A DNA stretch of 64,000 nucleotides from Hygrophila difformis (lineage: Eukaryota > Streptophyta > Magnoliopsida > Lamiales > Acanthaceae), in NCBI GenBank assembly GCA_030278955.1, contig JAOANR010000006.1:30237124-30301123 (forward strand), in the 5' to 3' direction. A program made the translations under genes and the position numbers. The notes under the pieces were generated by a model. That model saw only the letters and a program-made list of their open reading frames with translations. It did no database searches and was not told the DNA's origin. Shown here piece after piece: positions 23,913 through 39,789 of this stretch (position 1 is the first letter of the stretch; every line of letters begins with the position of its first letter).

Positions 23913-26728
23913 ATGGATGCGATTAGCATGTCGTTGAATGCGTCGGCAACGTTTTCAGATTCGAGTTATGCGTTCAATGGTATGTTTTAGAATATTCGGA
24001 TTTTGAGTAGTTTTATCGCAGATCGTCGTTTTTTATTTTATGTATGTTTCTGAGTTCCGAGTTCGGTTGTGATATGTTTCTCTTTTTCTGAGTTTTCTGA
24101 AGTTTCATATCTATACATTCATTTAAGCGACAAATCAGCGACGTCACGATCAATTTTTCAGCGATACGGATTTAGCATTTTAAGCGACGGTGATAGGTTG
24201 TTTTCAGCGATGGATATTAAGTATTTTAAGCGATGGTTTATGTCAGCTACATGTATTCATTAGTTTGCGCGAAATGTTTTTAATGGGAATTCTGTGATTA
24301 TTTCTTTACAGGTAATATAAATTGGAGTGAGTTAAGTTTTGTTACAGCTGATGATGCGTTTAGTTTTTATTGTGATTATGCTCATAGTTTAGGTTTCTTG
24401 GTAAGGAAAATGTATGAGAGACCCAAGCCACATGAAGTTGATAGATTGTTGTATTTACAATATGCGTGCAATAAGGAAGGATTTCGTCGTGGTTGTTTGT
24501 TGGATAGTGATTCATCTTTTCGTTCTAAGAGCCTGAAATTTCGTAGGAGTGATGAAACCCGAACTGGTTGTGAAGCAAAGGTGAGGTTACATTATAAAAC
24601 TGATGAAAAAGTTTATAGAGTTGTGTTTTTCTGTGGTGATCATAATCATGCTCTCCATGGACCATCAAGGAAGCATATGTTGAAATCGAATAGAAGAGTT
24701 GATGAGTTACACAGTGTTGTTGCTGGTATACATGAAGAAGTTGGATTGTCATTGAAGTCATCATATGACTTGTTGAGTATGGGTGCTGGAGGTAGTGGAC
24801 TTGTAGGATTTTTAAAGGACGATATGAAGAATGCACTTGTTAGAAGGCGGCAAAGAAATTTAAAAGTAGGGGATGCTGGTGTTGTATTGAAGTATTTCTC
24901 TGAGAAATGTGTCAGTAATCCATTTTTCTTCCATGAGTATGATCTGGATGATGATGAGAGAATTACAAATATCTTTTGGTCAGATGCTGGAATGAGGATG
25001 GATTATCAAGCTTTTGGTGATAGTGTGACCTTTGATACAACGTATCGGACAAATAAAAATTACAGACCATTAGCTGTTTTTGTTGGATTCAATCATCACC
25101 GACAGACTTCTATTTTTGGAGCTGCATTGATGCTTGATGAAACTCAAAGATCATTTGAGTGGCTATTTAAAACATTTTTGAAGTGTATGGGGGATAAGAC
25201 ACCTCAAACGATTTTCACAGATCAAGATTGTGCGATGGCACCGGCAATTAGGAAAATTTTGCCTAATACCTATCATGCTTTATGTAGTTGGCACATTATA
25301 GAAAATGCGAATAAAAAATTTGAGCCAACTGTACACACCAAGGTAAATATTTAGTTATTTTTATTTTCAATTGTTTTTTCGATTGGATATTGATATGTAC
25401 ATGTTGAACTCATTTTTTTAAATTTGATAAGTTATTTCATCATTTGGTATATGATGTGAGGACAGAGATAGAATTTGAGGTGGAATGGGAATACATGCTA
25501 TCAACTTGTTTCTCACAGTCTGAACATAGGTGGTTGTCGACTACTTATAATTTGAGAAGGCAATGGTCCGCTGCTTGGGTTAAAAATCATTTTACTGCAG
25601 GAATGAGGACTACTCAGCTAAGTGAATCTTTTAACTCAGTTGTGAAACGGTATGAATAAATTTCATTTTCAGTGATATTTGATTAGTTATTTTCAGCGAG
25701 GTTCTACTGTTGTTATCAGCGATAGGGTGCTATTTATTTCAGCGATGTGTGTTTGCTTTTTTTAGTTGAGAATTTGATTTTCACATTCCCATATTGTGTT
25801 GACATTTCACATGTTCTTAAGGCCAGTTGATAACTATGTTGAGTTCTTTGCACATTTTGAAAGGGTTGTAGAGTCAAGGAGGGATATGAACGGATGGAAG
25901 ATTTTAAGGCAGATGATAGACAAGTTTCTGCGAGGTTTATTATGAATCCACTATTGAAATATATAACTGAAAAGTATACACCAAATGTGTTCAATATTTT
26001 CAACAATGAGTATGATTTGTCATTTGGGTATGTGGTTGAGCTTCAACCAGATGCATTAATTTATCGTGTTTGCAAGAGAGAAGATGCAGATTCAAAGTTG
26101 ATTGGTGATCATGTCAATGTTAACATGGATGATGGTACAATTGGATGCACTTGCAATATGTTTGAGAATATGGGGATTTTATGTTGTCATGCTTTGAGGG
26201 TGATGGATGTTCTTTCAGGAAGTGGAGCAAAAGTGTTTCATACTATTCCAGATAAATATAATTTGCAGCGGTGGTCAAGGAATGCAAAATCTGATCTCAG
26301 TTATGTTGATGTCGGTGTTGGAAAAGAAACAAATGTGGTCAATGCAGCATCTAGATATCGGAAATTGTGTGGCTTGTTTTTGAAGTCAGCAATTGTGTTG
26401 TCACGAAATGAGGATGCTTGTGAATCGTTTATAAATGATTTTGAGACATTGATGAAAACAAAGTATGACAATATTGATATTAACAAAGAGTCGGGTAATT
26501 GCTAATCAAAGACATGTTTATGTTTTTGCTTTTTTTGAAAATAGTGTTTCTCAATCTTTTTTTTTTTTTTTTGCAGAGATTGGAAGTACATCAGATTACT
26601 CAAATTTGTATTTAAGGGAAAGAGAAACGTGTAAAGGGCGGAAGAAATCGAACAAGAGAATGGTCTCTATTTCTGAAGCTGTTCGGAAAAAGAAAGAGTT
26701 AGAATATCGTAAACGGATGCAGAAATGA
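23913..26728 (+). pseudogene. FAR1-type MULE transposase, five exons, one frameshift
   Basis: The exons with GT-AG borders are 23913-23979, 24312-25342, 25432-25649, 25822-26494 and 26577-26728, about 713 codons. It cuts and inserts the element in the nucleus. Domains in order: an N-terminal FAR1-type WRKY-GCM1 zinc finger (YACNKEGFRR, TGCEAKVRL, FFCGDHNHALH); a MULE DDE domain with D in FDTTYRTNKNYRPL, D in FTDQDCAMAP and the likely E in LSESFNS; and a SWIM zinc finger CTCNMFENMGILCCH. The C-terminus is basic. The phase of every exon join fits. A single-base loss in exon 4 near 25881-25890 shifts the frame between ESRRD and the downstream FKADD segment, so this copy should give a truncated protein without SWIM. 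All other codons are open, so decay is recent or the shift is a sequence error. The start ATG is the first in the short exon 1. Confidence 0.8.
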
Positions 26729-27412
26729 AGATTTTTATTTTTTAGAAATGACATGAACTGTATACATTGCATTGCAAGTTGTGAGCATAGTTTCTTTATT
26801 CAAAGGATTCGTGAAAGGAATTACAATTTTTGTTATTGACTTTTGAATTCTTCAGTTTTGAAAGGATATTAATATTGTATTGATGGACTTATTTCAGTGC
26901 TAACTAATGCAATTCAGCGATGATTTCTTATATACGAAAGCGATGATCATTATGCAATTCAGCGATGGAAATTAGTTAATAAAAGATAACCGTGTAGTAT
27001 TTAATAAAAATTTTACAATGTTTCAGAATTCGCATAACTAATGCAATTCAGCGATGAATTCCAATAGACGAAAGCGATGATCATAATGCAATTCAGCGAT
27101 GGAGATTAGTTAATAAAAAATAACCTCGTAGTAGTTAATAAAATTTTTTACAATGTTTCAGAATTTGCGTAACTAACGCAATTCAGCGATGAAAATTAGT
27201 TAATAAAATATAACCGTCTAGTAATTAATAAAAAATAACCGTCTAGAATTCACCGTGTAGTATTTAATAAAAATTTAACCGCCATTTTTAATTTATCACT
27301 GTCGATACTTTTCTCTAGGGTTTTTCAGCGATTTAGCGATTCTCTGAGCGTCTACGGCGAACGGTGATTCTTTTCTGATCAGTTAAATGGTGAACGGTGA
27401 TTCTTCTGAAGA
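26729..27412. other. Spacer between transposase and ULP1-like gene, motif-rich
   Basis: There are three diverged copies of a block of about 130 bp (around 26900, 27040 and 27175), each with ATGCAATTCAGCGATG-like and AAGCGATGATC motifs. The end (27300-27400) probably holds the promoter and 5' leader of the ULP1-like gene. Confidence 0.6.
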
Positions 27413-31773
<4,361 letters not shown>

Positions 31774-31799
31774 TGAATGAACTGTTTTTTGAGGTGTGG

Positions 31800-32180
31800 G
31801 AAAACAAATTATTGTAACTAAGTACATCGCTTAAATGTACTTTTTTCATCGCTTAAATGTACATGTTTACATCACTGAAATGTATATGTTTTCATCGCTT
31901 AAATACATCTTTCCATCGCTTAAATATATTTACAAATTATTCTAACCAAGTACATCGCTTAAATGTACTTTTTTCCATCGCTTAAATGTTCACGTTTTCA
32001 TCGCTGAAATGTATATGTTTTCATCGCTTAAATGTACATCTTTTCATCGCTTAAATATATTTACAAATAATTTTAACTAAGTATATCGCTTAAATGTACT
32101 TTTTCCCATCGCTTAAATGTATACTGTTTTATCGCTGAAATGTATATTGTCTCATCGCTTAAATGTACATCTCTCTATTC
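31800..32180 (-). repeat. CATCGCTTAAATGTAC short-repeat array
   Basis: About fifteen units spaced by roughly 23 bp, of CATCGCTTAAATGTA or CATCGCTGAAATGTA type, in three larger blocks separated by ATTTACAAAT-like sequence. The core is the reverse complement of the TT(C/A)AGCGATG motif of the left half of the MULE. Confidence 0.85.
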
Positions 32181-32184
32181 TTAC

Positions 32185-32727
32185 ATGGGCATTGTAAATT
32201 ATGGAGTATTATTCTCTATTTGGCTGAAGCGATTCTTTCAGGTGGGGATAGCTGAAAAAGGAACTGATGCGGATCCTGAATTTCCTGAGCACATCAGAAT
32301 TCTAAGGGAAAAAGTGCTACATGAGATAAGGCATATGAAGTGGCCAGTGCTGAGAAAGAATGCAAGACAGTACAGATTGATGACCAAGGCTGAGGCAGAG
32401 GAGTATCTGAAATATGATCTGGCACAAGATATGTCTTATTTAAAGGAAGCCCTGGAAAGAGACATGGTGGGCGCCATGATGGAGCGTTACAGAACTTATT
32501 ATCTCGAACTCCTCATGGAAATGGACCAGAAGGCCCTGGAGTATGCTAACACAGGAAATAAAGACAAGATCATGCATTATGAGTACAAACGCAGAAGTCT
32601 AATCTGCAACCGGATCAAAGGAGCAGGGGAACTGAAGCTGGTGAGGATCACCAATCCAGAATTTGTGAGAGATTACTTGAGGTTTGCACATAAACAGTTT
32701 GTGAAAGATGAACAAAAGAATCGATAA
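32185..32727 (+). CDS. Unknown MULE-borne gene 3 (charged alpha-helical protein)
   Basis: I do not recognise the product. The open frame from ATG 32185 gives 180 residues. An AG acceptor at 32240-32241 suggests that instead the conserved part starts at 32242 (VGIAEKGTDADPEFPEH) as the last exon of a longer gene. The 5' exon would then lie upstream, perhaps shared with the ULP1-like gene. The protein is rich in Glu, Lys, Arg and Leu with long helices (for example RYRTYYLELLMEMDQKALEY), and has no signal peptide, membrane span or zinc motif. No stops or frameshifts interrupt it, in contrast to the ULP1-like gene just upstream. The TT(C/A)AGCGATG motif is absent from the frame. It lies inside the MULE, 454 bp beyond the ULP1-like stop. 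Confidence 0.55.
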   Translation: MGIVNYGVLFSIWLKRFFQVGIAEKGTDADPEFPEHIRILREKVLHEIRHMKWPVLRKNARQYRLMTKAEAEEYLKYDLAQDMSYLKEALERDMVGAMMERYRTYYLELLMEMDQKALEYANTGNKDKIMHYEYKRRSLICNRIKGAGELKLVRITNPEFVRDYLRFAHKQFVKDEQKNR

Positions 32728-33039
32728 CTAAAGGGTCCACAATTAATTTACTTTAGGTTGGATTCCAATGTATCATTTGTCATGAAGCGGAATCTAATTT
32801 GAGTATTTGTCATAATGCAATTAATATTGGCAAGAACACTCTCTCTTTTGTTTTTCTAATACTCCAAAATATAAAATCATTCACTGTAAAGTTTTCAATA
32901 CTTCAATGTTTCTTCATAGGAGGGAATGAGCGACAGGGAATGAGGACTGGGCTTAATATTCCAATCGCTGATATGAATACAATGTCATCGCTGAAAAACA
33001 CTAATATCATCGCTGAAAAGAACTATATGCCATTTCATA

Positions 33040-33190
33040 GAATAAAATGGGCCTAAAAGAAATGGGCCTAAATAAAATGAAATGGGCCTCGGAAATTTTT
33101 TTAAACTGTGACCCTTATAAATGGAATCACATTCATTTCTCGAAACTTAATTTGTAAACCCTAATTTCTCAAAACCCTAATCGGAATCAC
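33040..33190 (+). promoter_or_regulatory. Promoter-like region of MULE gene 4
   Basis: Three TGGGCC elements at about 33045-33090, a TATA-like box at 33115-33122 and telo-box-like AAACCCTAA copies lie within 160 bp of the ATG at 33206. The leader repeats the phrase GGAATCAC(A/C)TTCATTTCTC twice. Confidence 0.5.
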
Positions 33191-33205
33191 CTTCATTTCT
33201 CAGAA

Positions 33206-34279
33206 ATGTCGTCGAAAAGAAGATGTACCGGAGAGAGTTCCAGTTCCAGTGTGTTGACACAATATTGGGAGATTTTCGGGAGGTATCTGCAGGACACACA
33301 TCCAACTGTTGATCAAGCACGCGAGCTGAACGATTTAATCGAAAAAATATTAGACCATGGGTTTCCGCCTTCGAAGTATCTCGATCTTCTTATTGAAACA
33401 CAGGTATTTCTTATGAAAATTAATCCTGATATTGAGTATGCTGAAGAACCTTTGATTTATGGTTTGTATTGTTTTATGGTTTGAATGGTTAGAATGGTTT
33501 GTTTGGGATTGTTTTGAACTGATTTATGGTTTTAATATTGTTTTTGCACTGATTATGGTTTCTTTCTAGGGTTATGAGTTGTTTCAGTGATTATGGTTGT
33601 TTTAGTGCTATGAATTGTTTTTGTACTGATTATAGTTGTTTTAGTGATGTTTTGAACTGATTATGGTTGTTTCTAGGGTTATGAATTGTTTCAGTGATTA
33701 TGGTTGTTTTAGTGCTATGAATTGTTTTGTACTGATTATGGTTGCTTTAGTGCTATGAATTGTTTTGTACTGATTATGGTTGTTTTAGTGATTGTTTTGA
33801 ACTGATTATGGTTGTTTCTAGGGTTATGAATTGTTTAAGTGATTATGGTTATGAATTATTTTGTACTGATTGTGACATCTTATATTTACATCTTATATGT
33901 TGATAAGTTATCTTTCTTATATGTTGAAACACAGGAATTTCTTCTGAAAATCATAACTGAGTATCCTGATATTCAGTCTGCTGAAAAATCTTATAACATC
34001 ATGTATCCCCACTTCCAAGCTCTGGATATTCATATTGATGTCCTCCATCAAGAAGGCAGATCTAATGGTGCTGATGTGAACAAGCGCTCATTTGACCCCA
34101 CAGAGCTGCAAGAAATGTCAAAGCATTTTCGCAGCGTTAAAGTCTCATTTGCAAAGACTCCATGGCAGTTGAATGAACGTAAAAGGGTTTTTAAAGATAT
34201 GTGGGAAGATCTACTTCATAGGCTTAGGGCGATGCATCGGGCCATCTTTCAGCCTCAGGAGTCTTCCCCTGGTGTTTAA
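33206..34279 (+). CDS. Unknown MULE-borne gene 4, intact two-exon gene
   Basis: Exon 1 is 33206-33403 and exon 2 is 33935-34279, joined in phase (CAG-GT ... CAG-G), giving 180 residues: MSSKRRCTGESSSSS at the start and QPQESSPGV at the end. I do not recognise the family. The N-terminus is short, basic and Ser-rich; the remainder looks helical and charged, with no signal peptide, membrane span or zinc motif. Upstream are a TATA-like TTATAAAT (33115-33122), three TGGGCC-type site II motifs (33045-33090) and two AAACCCTAA telo-box-like motifs (about 33165-33185). This combination is usual for housekeeping plant promoters and suggests capture of a host gene with its promoter. The intron holds diverged GATTATGGTTG repeats. 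Nothing disrupts the frame. Confidence 0.65.
33490..33870 (+). repeat. Imperfect GATTATGGTTGTTT repeats in the intron of MULE gene 4
   Basis: Phrases such as GAATTGTTTTGTACTGATTA and GATTATGGTTGTTT recur about six times with variable spacing. Confidence 0.7.
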
Positions 34280-34529
34280 GATGTTTCAAATGGTTTTTTA
34301 GAACTGATTTTGTGATGTTTTTTGACTTGTTTTGTGACTTGTTTTTTCATGGTTGACTTGTTTTTTTGACTTTGAATGGTTTGTGTGAATGTTTTGAACT
34401 GATTTTATGACTTTGAATGGTGTTTAATATGTTCAGTGAATGAAATGTTTTGCTTGGAATTGATTTATGGTTTGAATTATTTTATGGTTTGATTGGTTGG
34501 AATGGTTTGGTTGGAATTATTTTGGTTTT

Positions 34530-34549
34530 GGTTGCACCCTAACCAAAAC
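34530..34549 (-). repeat. Internal perfect copy of the MULE terminal repeat
   Basis: GGTTGCACCCTAACCAAAAC is the exact complement of 20 bases of the left terminus (GTTTTGGTTAGGGTGCAACC), oriented like a right end. It matches the left end better than the true right end does. Confidence 0.85.
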
Positions 34550-34600
34550 ATTGTTTTTAACTGATTTAGTTTTATGAATTGTTGCAGTGATTATGGTTTT

Positions 34601-35556
34601 TTATGATGTATCGCTGAAAAGTATATAGTGAACTCGCTTAAAGGAATAGTAGTTCATCGCTGAAAAGATATAACATCTCTGCAAAGTGTATTAGTATCTC
34701 GACAAAAACAGTTGCACATCTCGGGGAAAGGAATTTCAAGTCATCGCTGAAAATAATGGTACAAACTCGGTGAAATGAAGCACATTTCATCGTTGAAAAG
34801 TATAACGTTCAATCGCTGAAAATAAGGATACAAATTAATATAATTTGTGTCAGTAATATGTTTCAATTAGGAATTAATAATTTCGTTAAAAATAAAAACA
34901 TATGATGTATCGCTGAAAAGAATATAGTGAACTCACTTAAAGAATTAGTGATTCATCGCTGAAAAGAATAAGTACACATAGCTGAAAAGATATAACATCT
35001 CTGCAAAGTGTATTAGTATCTCGATGAAAGCAGTTGAACATCTCGGGGGAAAGGAATTTCAAGTCATCGCTGAAAATAATGATACCAACTCGATGAAATG
35101 AAGCACGTTCAATCGCTGAAAAGTATAACGTGGTATCACTAAAGATAATGATACAAATTAATATAATTTGTGTCAGTAATATGTTTGAATTAGGAATTAA
35201 TAATTTCGTTAAAAATAAAAACATATGTTGTATCGCTGAAAAGAATAAAGTGAACTCGCTCAAAAGAATTAGTGATACATCGCTGAAAAGAATTAGTATA
35301 CATCGCTCTGCAAAGTGTATTAGTATCTTGATGTAAACAGTTGCACATCTCGGGGGAAAGGAATTTCAAGTCATCGCTGAAAATAATGATACCAACTCGA
35401 TGAAATGAACCACATGCCATCGCTGAAAAGTATAACGTAATATCGCTGAAAAGATATATCGCTGCAAAATGTATTTGGTATGTCGCTGAAAATAGTTGCA
35501 CTTATGCCTGAAAGGAATAGGAATTTTTTAATATAATTTGTGTCAGTAATATGTTT
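34601..35556 (-). repeat. Three tandem copies of a subterminal unit of about 300-330 bp
   Basis: Units start near 34601, 34901 and 35224 with ATG(A/T)TGTATCGCTGAAAAG and end with AATATAATTTGTGTCAGTAA. Each contains five to seven ATCGCTGAAAA motifs. Confidence 0.85.
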
Positions 35557-35776
35557 TAATTTTAGTTAATTTTTCTTTTATAAGATATTTTAGGATACAA
35601 ATCCGTTTAAGATATGAGTAAATTCGTTAAAGATACATAGTAATCCGTTAATTTGGAAATTAATAAAACCGTTACATATTTTCATTGGACAAATTTACCC
35701 TTTTGCATTTACAACCCTTGGATTTTAATTGGATGCTCAAGATCTTCGCCTTGACGTGCTGTGGGATGGTGCAATC

Positions 35777-35793
35777 GCACCTTAACCGGACCC
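35777..35793 (-). repeat. MULE right terminal inverted repeat
   Basis: GCACCTTAACCGGACCC is complementary to the left end at 13 of 17 positions and abuts the second CTCCGTGAG. Confidence 0.85.
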
Positions 35794-35913
35794 CTCCGTG
35801 AGTTGCACAATTTCCAGGTAAATATAGTATGAGTCAACTGTGAACTACAATGACATTCCATTAACTAAGAGATGAAAAAATAGTAATGCCACAACTTAAC
35901 GTATTTTGGAGGG

Positions 35914-36887
35914 TGATAGGTCCGTTTCGAGGGATAACCTGTGAACTTGTCATGTAAACTAGTTCAGACACCTTTTGTGGACACGTTATTCAGTTTAAGA
36001 TAATATGCAGCGGAAGACTAAAAACTGAAAAACGTAAAGGGAACAAACACAGGAATTTGTTGACCCAGTTCGGCCGTAGCCTACGTCTGGGGGATACCAA
36101 TCCAGGAGTCTCCACTATATGTTCGAACAGGATCCGCGATCCAAACAATAGTGAATTGAAATCTGCCGAACTCCGCTCTCCAAGCGGTTGAATTGTCAGA
36201 CCAAAACTCTCCCTAGTTTTGGTGAAGATCTCCCCGAACTTGCTTCAATTCCTTGAAGGCTCCCCCTTCAAGTTTCCCTTGGACGAAACCTGTCCGCAGA
36301 CCCTCCTCTTCAAGATATGTCTTTTCAAGCGCGGGTTTGACGATTCCTTGAATAATCCATTTGATTGAGTTCGTCTCCTCCAATCAATGGGCACATGAAC
36401 ACCTTGTCGATCCAAGTTTACTCAAGGCGCGGTTGCATAAAGATGATTACATCACCATATACAACGTGGATCAATGAATTCTTCACGGATTGATGAATGC
36501 AAGAACACGGGTGAAGAATTTCTCTTGATACTCCGAATAATGAGAGGGAGAATTATAATTGTGTCAATTTTTTCACACCTCCAAGTGAATGGCCAGCCAC
36601 TTATATAGATCCTCCTTTGAAGTGCAAGAATCGGCTAAAAAAGATAAGTAGATTCCTTCCATGTATGCAAATATTCTTTGGTGAGAAGTTTCCATGAATA
36701 GAGATTTTCCTCCCACAAAATCTTGATAGAAATCTCTGGAAATTTGCAGACAGCTGCTGGCACGATTCTGGAAGATCTGCAGATATACTTTCCATAAATA
36801 GGTTCTTCTGGATAAGATTTGGCCGGAGTCCATCGATGGTGTTCGAACATCTTTTGTGAACACATACTGCCAAAAAAGTTCCTAACA
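35914..36887 (-). repeat. 3' LTR of the copia element
   Basis: It ends CCTAACA at 36887 next to the polypurine tract and begins TGATAGGTCCG at 35914, beside the target duplication. Confidence 0.9.
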
Positions 36888-36905
36888 ATCTCCCCCTTTT
36901 TGGCA
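36888..36905 (-). other. Polypurine tract of the copia element
   Basis: The coding strand reads AAAAAGGGGGAGAT directly before the 3' LTR, the primer site for plus-strand synthesis. Confidence 0.8.
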
Positions 36906-37608
36906 GGATGTGGACCAGTTACAACTTAATCAAATCGATGTCGAACTCCTAAACATCAAGAACCTCAACCACCAATTACATCATGTCCCAACAAAACAAA
37001 CCTATACTAATGCTCCGTACAAAATATGTTCTATCACAATCTAGGAGCATGTACAACACAAACAGCACTTGGCAACAAAAATAAATAATGATAAGCATCA
37101 TCATACATAATATTTTATTACTGGCCAGTGCATAAAAAACTGTTCCAACAGAAACAAAGAACAGAAATGCCAAAAGCTTAAGAGGATATTACCATCAACT
37201 TAGCAGCAACAACAACAATCTCCCCCTCAATCATTCATCGGTATGATTAACTTTCTCCCCCTCTGGGTCACATCTTGGCCAAAATAGGCCCTTTAAAAGA
37301 TTACTTAATCTCCAACACGGGGTATTTCAACATGGATATCTCCCCCTTAATAATAGCATTCAATCTCGATCATCTCTTTAACCATCTTCTCCTTTGACAC
37401 ATAATAATATCCAAGTGCCTATTTTTCTTGGAGTCATCATCCTTGCACACCATAAGATCATCATAATAATGAATAAACAATAAGAACAATTTAGATTGTA
37501 TAAATATAAACACTTATTCCATGAAGACTGCCGACAGTGCAAGGTTCAAGGTCCATTATTAATGTTCCACATCTGTCACGGTCAGGAACCTTGATCAATA
37601 AAGGCGTT

Positions 37609-39789
37609 CTAGTCCAGAGTTCCGACATGTTTCATGAACATAGTGCCATATTCGACCAATCCTTTAATAAAATGATGTCTTTGAATTCCTCTTTCAGATT
37701 CAGCCTCAACATTTGTTTGTTCCACGGGTGGGGTTCGATAAGAAGTTTGAACCATTTCTCTGGATTCTTGAGTTTCGGTCTCTTTTTCTTTCACTCGTTC
37801 ACCTATGATTATTTGGTGATTCTCCTCATTCTTTTCTTGATTATCACCAGCTTTAACCGGAATGGCCTTAAGAATTTCCCTCTTCGGTGTAACTTTCTCA
37901 ATAACATTTGAAGATTTTGCCACCCATACTCTTCTGATAGTTATCCTCTTTTTCATTTCTTCATTAGGCCATGACACGGGTCGACCATCAAGTAGATCTT
38001 TGATGATTCTTTGACAATGGTTGGTCTTGTGTCCCTCCAATTTGCAATAGTCACATGTAAGAGGTACTGGAGGAGGTTGTCTTCTGTTCCATCTGTTTCT
38101 TTTAGATTGTTGAACAGTCGTTCGAACTTCATTATTTGAGTAGTTTTCATTCAACATTCCTCCAGAAATAAATGTAGTCGTGCCTTTATCACTAGATGAA
38201 GATCCTGTTGAGGATTGGTATCCAAGGCCTTGTCTGTTTCCACTAGGCCTTCCTGCAGCAATTGCATCATCCAACTTGGCTTTGCCTTTGTTCAATCTCG
38301 CCAAAGTACCTTCTGCTTTAGAGAGTTTTTCTTTGAGCTCCGTCATTTCAACCGTCAATTGATCATGTTTAGCTGAAATTTGGTCTTTATCAACTTGTAA
38401 CTGCAGAGTTCCACCTTCCAGTTCAGACACCTTCTTGGACAGGTTCTCAGATTTTTCAACCAACTGATCTTTTTCATCCGAGAGACTGTTTATTTGCTTC
38501 TTCAGGTTCTGATTGACCACTTTAAGTTCCTCGACCTCAGTTAGTGAGATTTCTAGTCTCTTAGAGGTTTCATCATATAGTTTAGATAACCTTGCAATAC
38601 TCTTTTCCTGTTCTCTGTAAGACGAAGAACAAATAGGATTAGTAAAACAAGTATTGACTGAGTTGGGATTGTTACCTGGTTCGAACTCTGCGTCTGAATC
38701 CCAGGTGTCTGCACCTATAAGAGCATATTCCTCTTCACTAGAGTTGAATTTATTGTTTGAATCCCTGAAGGTGACATGCCAAGTTTTCTCATGCTTTAGA
38801 TTTGCACATTCATCCCTGATATGGCCAAATCCACCACATTCGAAGCATTGGGATCCTTTGTATTCATCATTTTTCCTTTGATCAAAACTGTCTTCATCCA
38901 TTGCTCTGGATTTCTTGGATGGACAACTTTTCTTCCTGGAAACGTCTTGCTTGGACATCTTGTTTCTCAATAGACGGGTCAAACGCTCTGTGAGCCTAAA
39001 TATTTCATTATCATCACCTTCCTCTTCATAGTGATCTTCTATGATATCATCAGGTGTTTGGACAGGTTGTTTGGACACCGCGTTGAAAGCAATGCTTTTG
39101 ACCTTAAATTTACAATGATCCATCTCCCAAGATTGTAGGATTCCCATCAACTCGTCAACTTGCAAGGTGTCATAATCTTTGTACAACTCCAAGGCTGCAA
39201 CTGTTGCATTGAACCTTTCAGGAAGCGTACCAATGATTTTACCTACAATTTCCTGTTGAGAATACACTTTTCCAAGCTGAAGGGATTGGTTTGTTAGATC
39301 ACAAAATTTACAAATATATTCACCAACAGTTTCATTCTCATCCATGCATAATTTATGAAATTGAGATTCAATAGTGATGAGACGAGACTTCTTTACGGGT
39401 GCCATACCCTCGTAGGTATTGGCTAAAGTAGTCCAGACGTCATATGCAATCTTGCATCCAGCAATAAGTCGATATTGATCCTTCGTGAGAGCATTGTGAA
39501 TAGCATTCAGGGCTTTTGAATTTTTTGATGCAGCAAGCCTCTCAGTTGCTGTCCATTTGCTTCTTGGCTTTAGGGTTTTCACACCATCTTTTTCAACAAC
39601 TGGAGGGTGATATTGATTCTCAACTGCATCCCAAGCTCCTTCATCTAGTGCAATAAGGAATGCCTCCATCTGGTCTTTCCAATAGGCATAGTTTGATCCA
39701 TCGAGCAAAGGGGGTCTGGTTACTGAACCACCTTGGTTATCCAGCTTTTTGGCTGGATCTCGGTGTAGAGCGTGTGGCTCTGATACCAA
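37609..39789 (-). CDS. Copia-type Gag protein with two CCHC knuckles
   Basis: A 726-residue open frame encoding the capsid protein that packages the element RNA. The N-terminal part carries the DUF4219/UBN2 copia gag domain (PPLLDGSNYAYWKDQMEAFL, then the ANTYEGMAPVKKSRL and LPERFNATVAAL regions). A CCHC knuckle CFECGGFGHIRDEC follows. Next comes a coiled coil of about 100 residues with Leu/Lys/Glu heptads, then a second knuckle CDYCKLEGHKTNHC and a basic tail. The ORF is intact. It begins just inside the 5' LTR and overlaps the primer site, so the first Met may be further in. It is longer than usual because of the coiled coil; there is no protease or pol. Confidence 0.85.
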   Translation of the reverse strand: MVSEPHALHRDPAKKLDNQGGSVTRPPLLDGSNYAYWKDQMEAFLIALDEGAWDAVENQYHPPVVEKDGVKTLKPRSKWTATERLAASKNSKALNAIHNALTKDQYRLIAGCKIAYDVWTTLANTYEGMAPVKKSRLITIESQFHKLCMDENETVGEYICKFCDLTNQSLQLGKVYSQQEIVGKIIGTLPERFNATVAALELYKDYDTLQVDELMGILQSWEMDHCKFKVKSIAFNAVSKQPVQTPDDIIEDHYEEEGDDNEIFRLTERLTRLLRNKMSKQDVSRKKSCPSKKSRAMDEDSFDQRKNDEYKGSQCFECGGFGHIRDECANLKHEKTWHVTFRDSNNKFNSSEEEYALIGADTWDSDAEFEPGNNPNSVNTCFTNPICSSSYREQEKSIARLSKLYDETSKRLEISLTEVEELKVVNQNLKKQINSLSDEKDQLVEKSENLSKKVSELEGGTLQLQVDKDQISAKHDQLTVEMTELKEKLSKAEGTLARLNKGKAKLDDAIAAGRPSGNRQGLGYQSSTGSSSSDKGTTTFISGGMLNENYSNNEVRTTVQQSKRNRWNRRQPPPVPLTCDYCKLEGHKTNHCQRIIKDLLDGRPVSWPNEEMKKRITIRRVWVAKSSNVIEKVTPKREILKAIPVKAGDNQEKNEENHQIIIGERVKEKETETQESREMVQTSYRTPPVEQTNVEAESERGIQRHHFIKGLVEYGTMFMKHVGTLD

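Noticed and set aside
36573..36888. Minus-strand ORFs present twice (also 40451-40887)
   Set aside because: They lie in the two copies of the copia LTR and have no recognisable domain.
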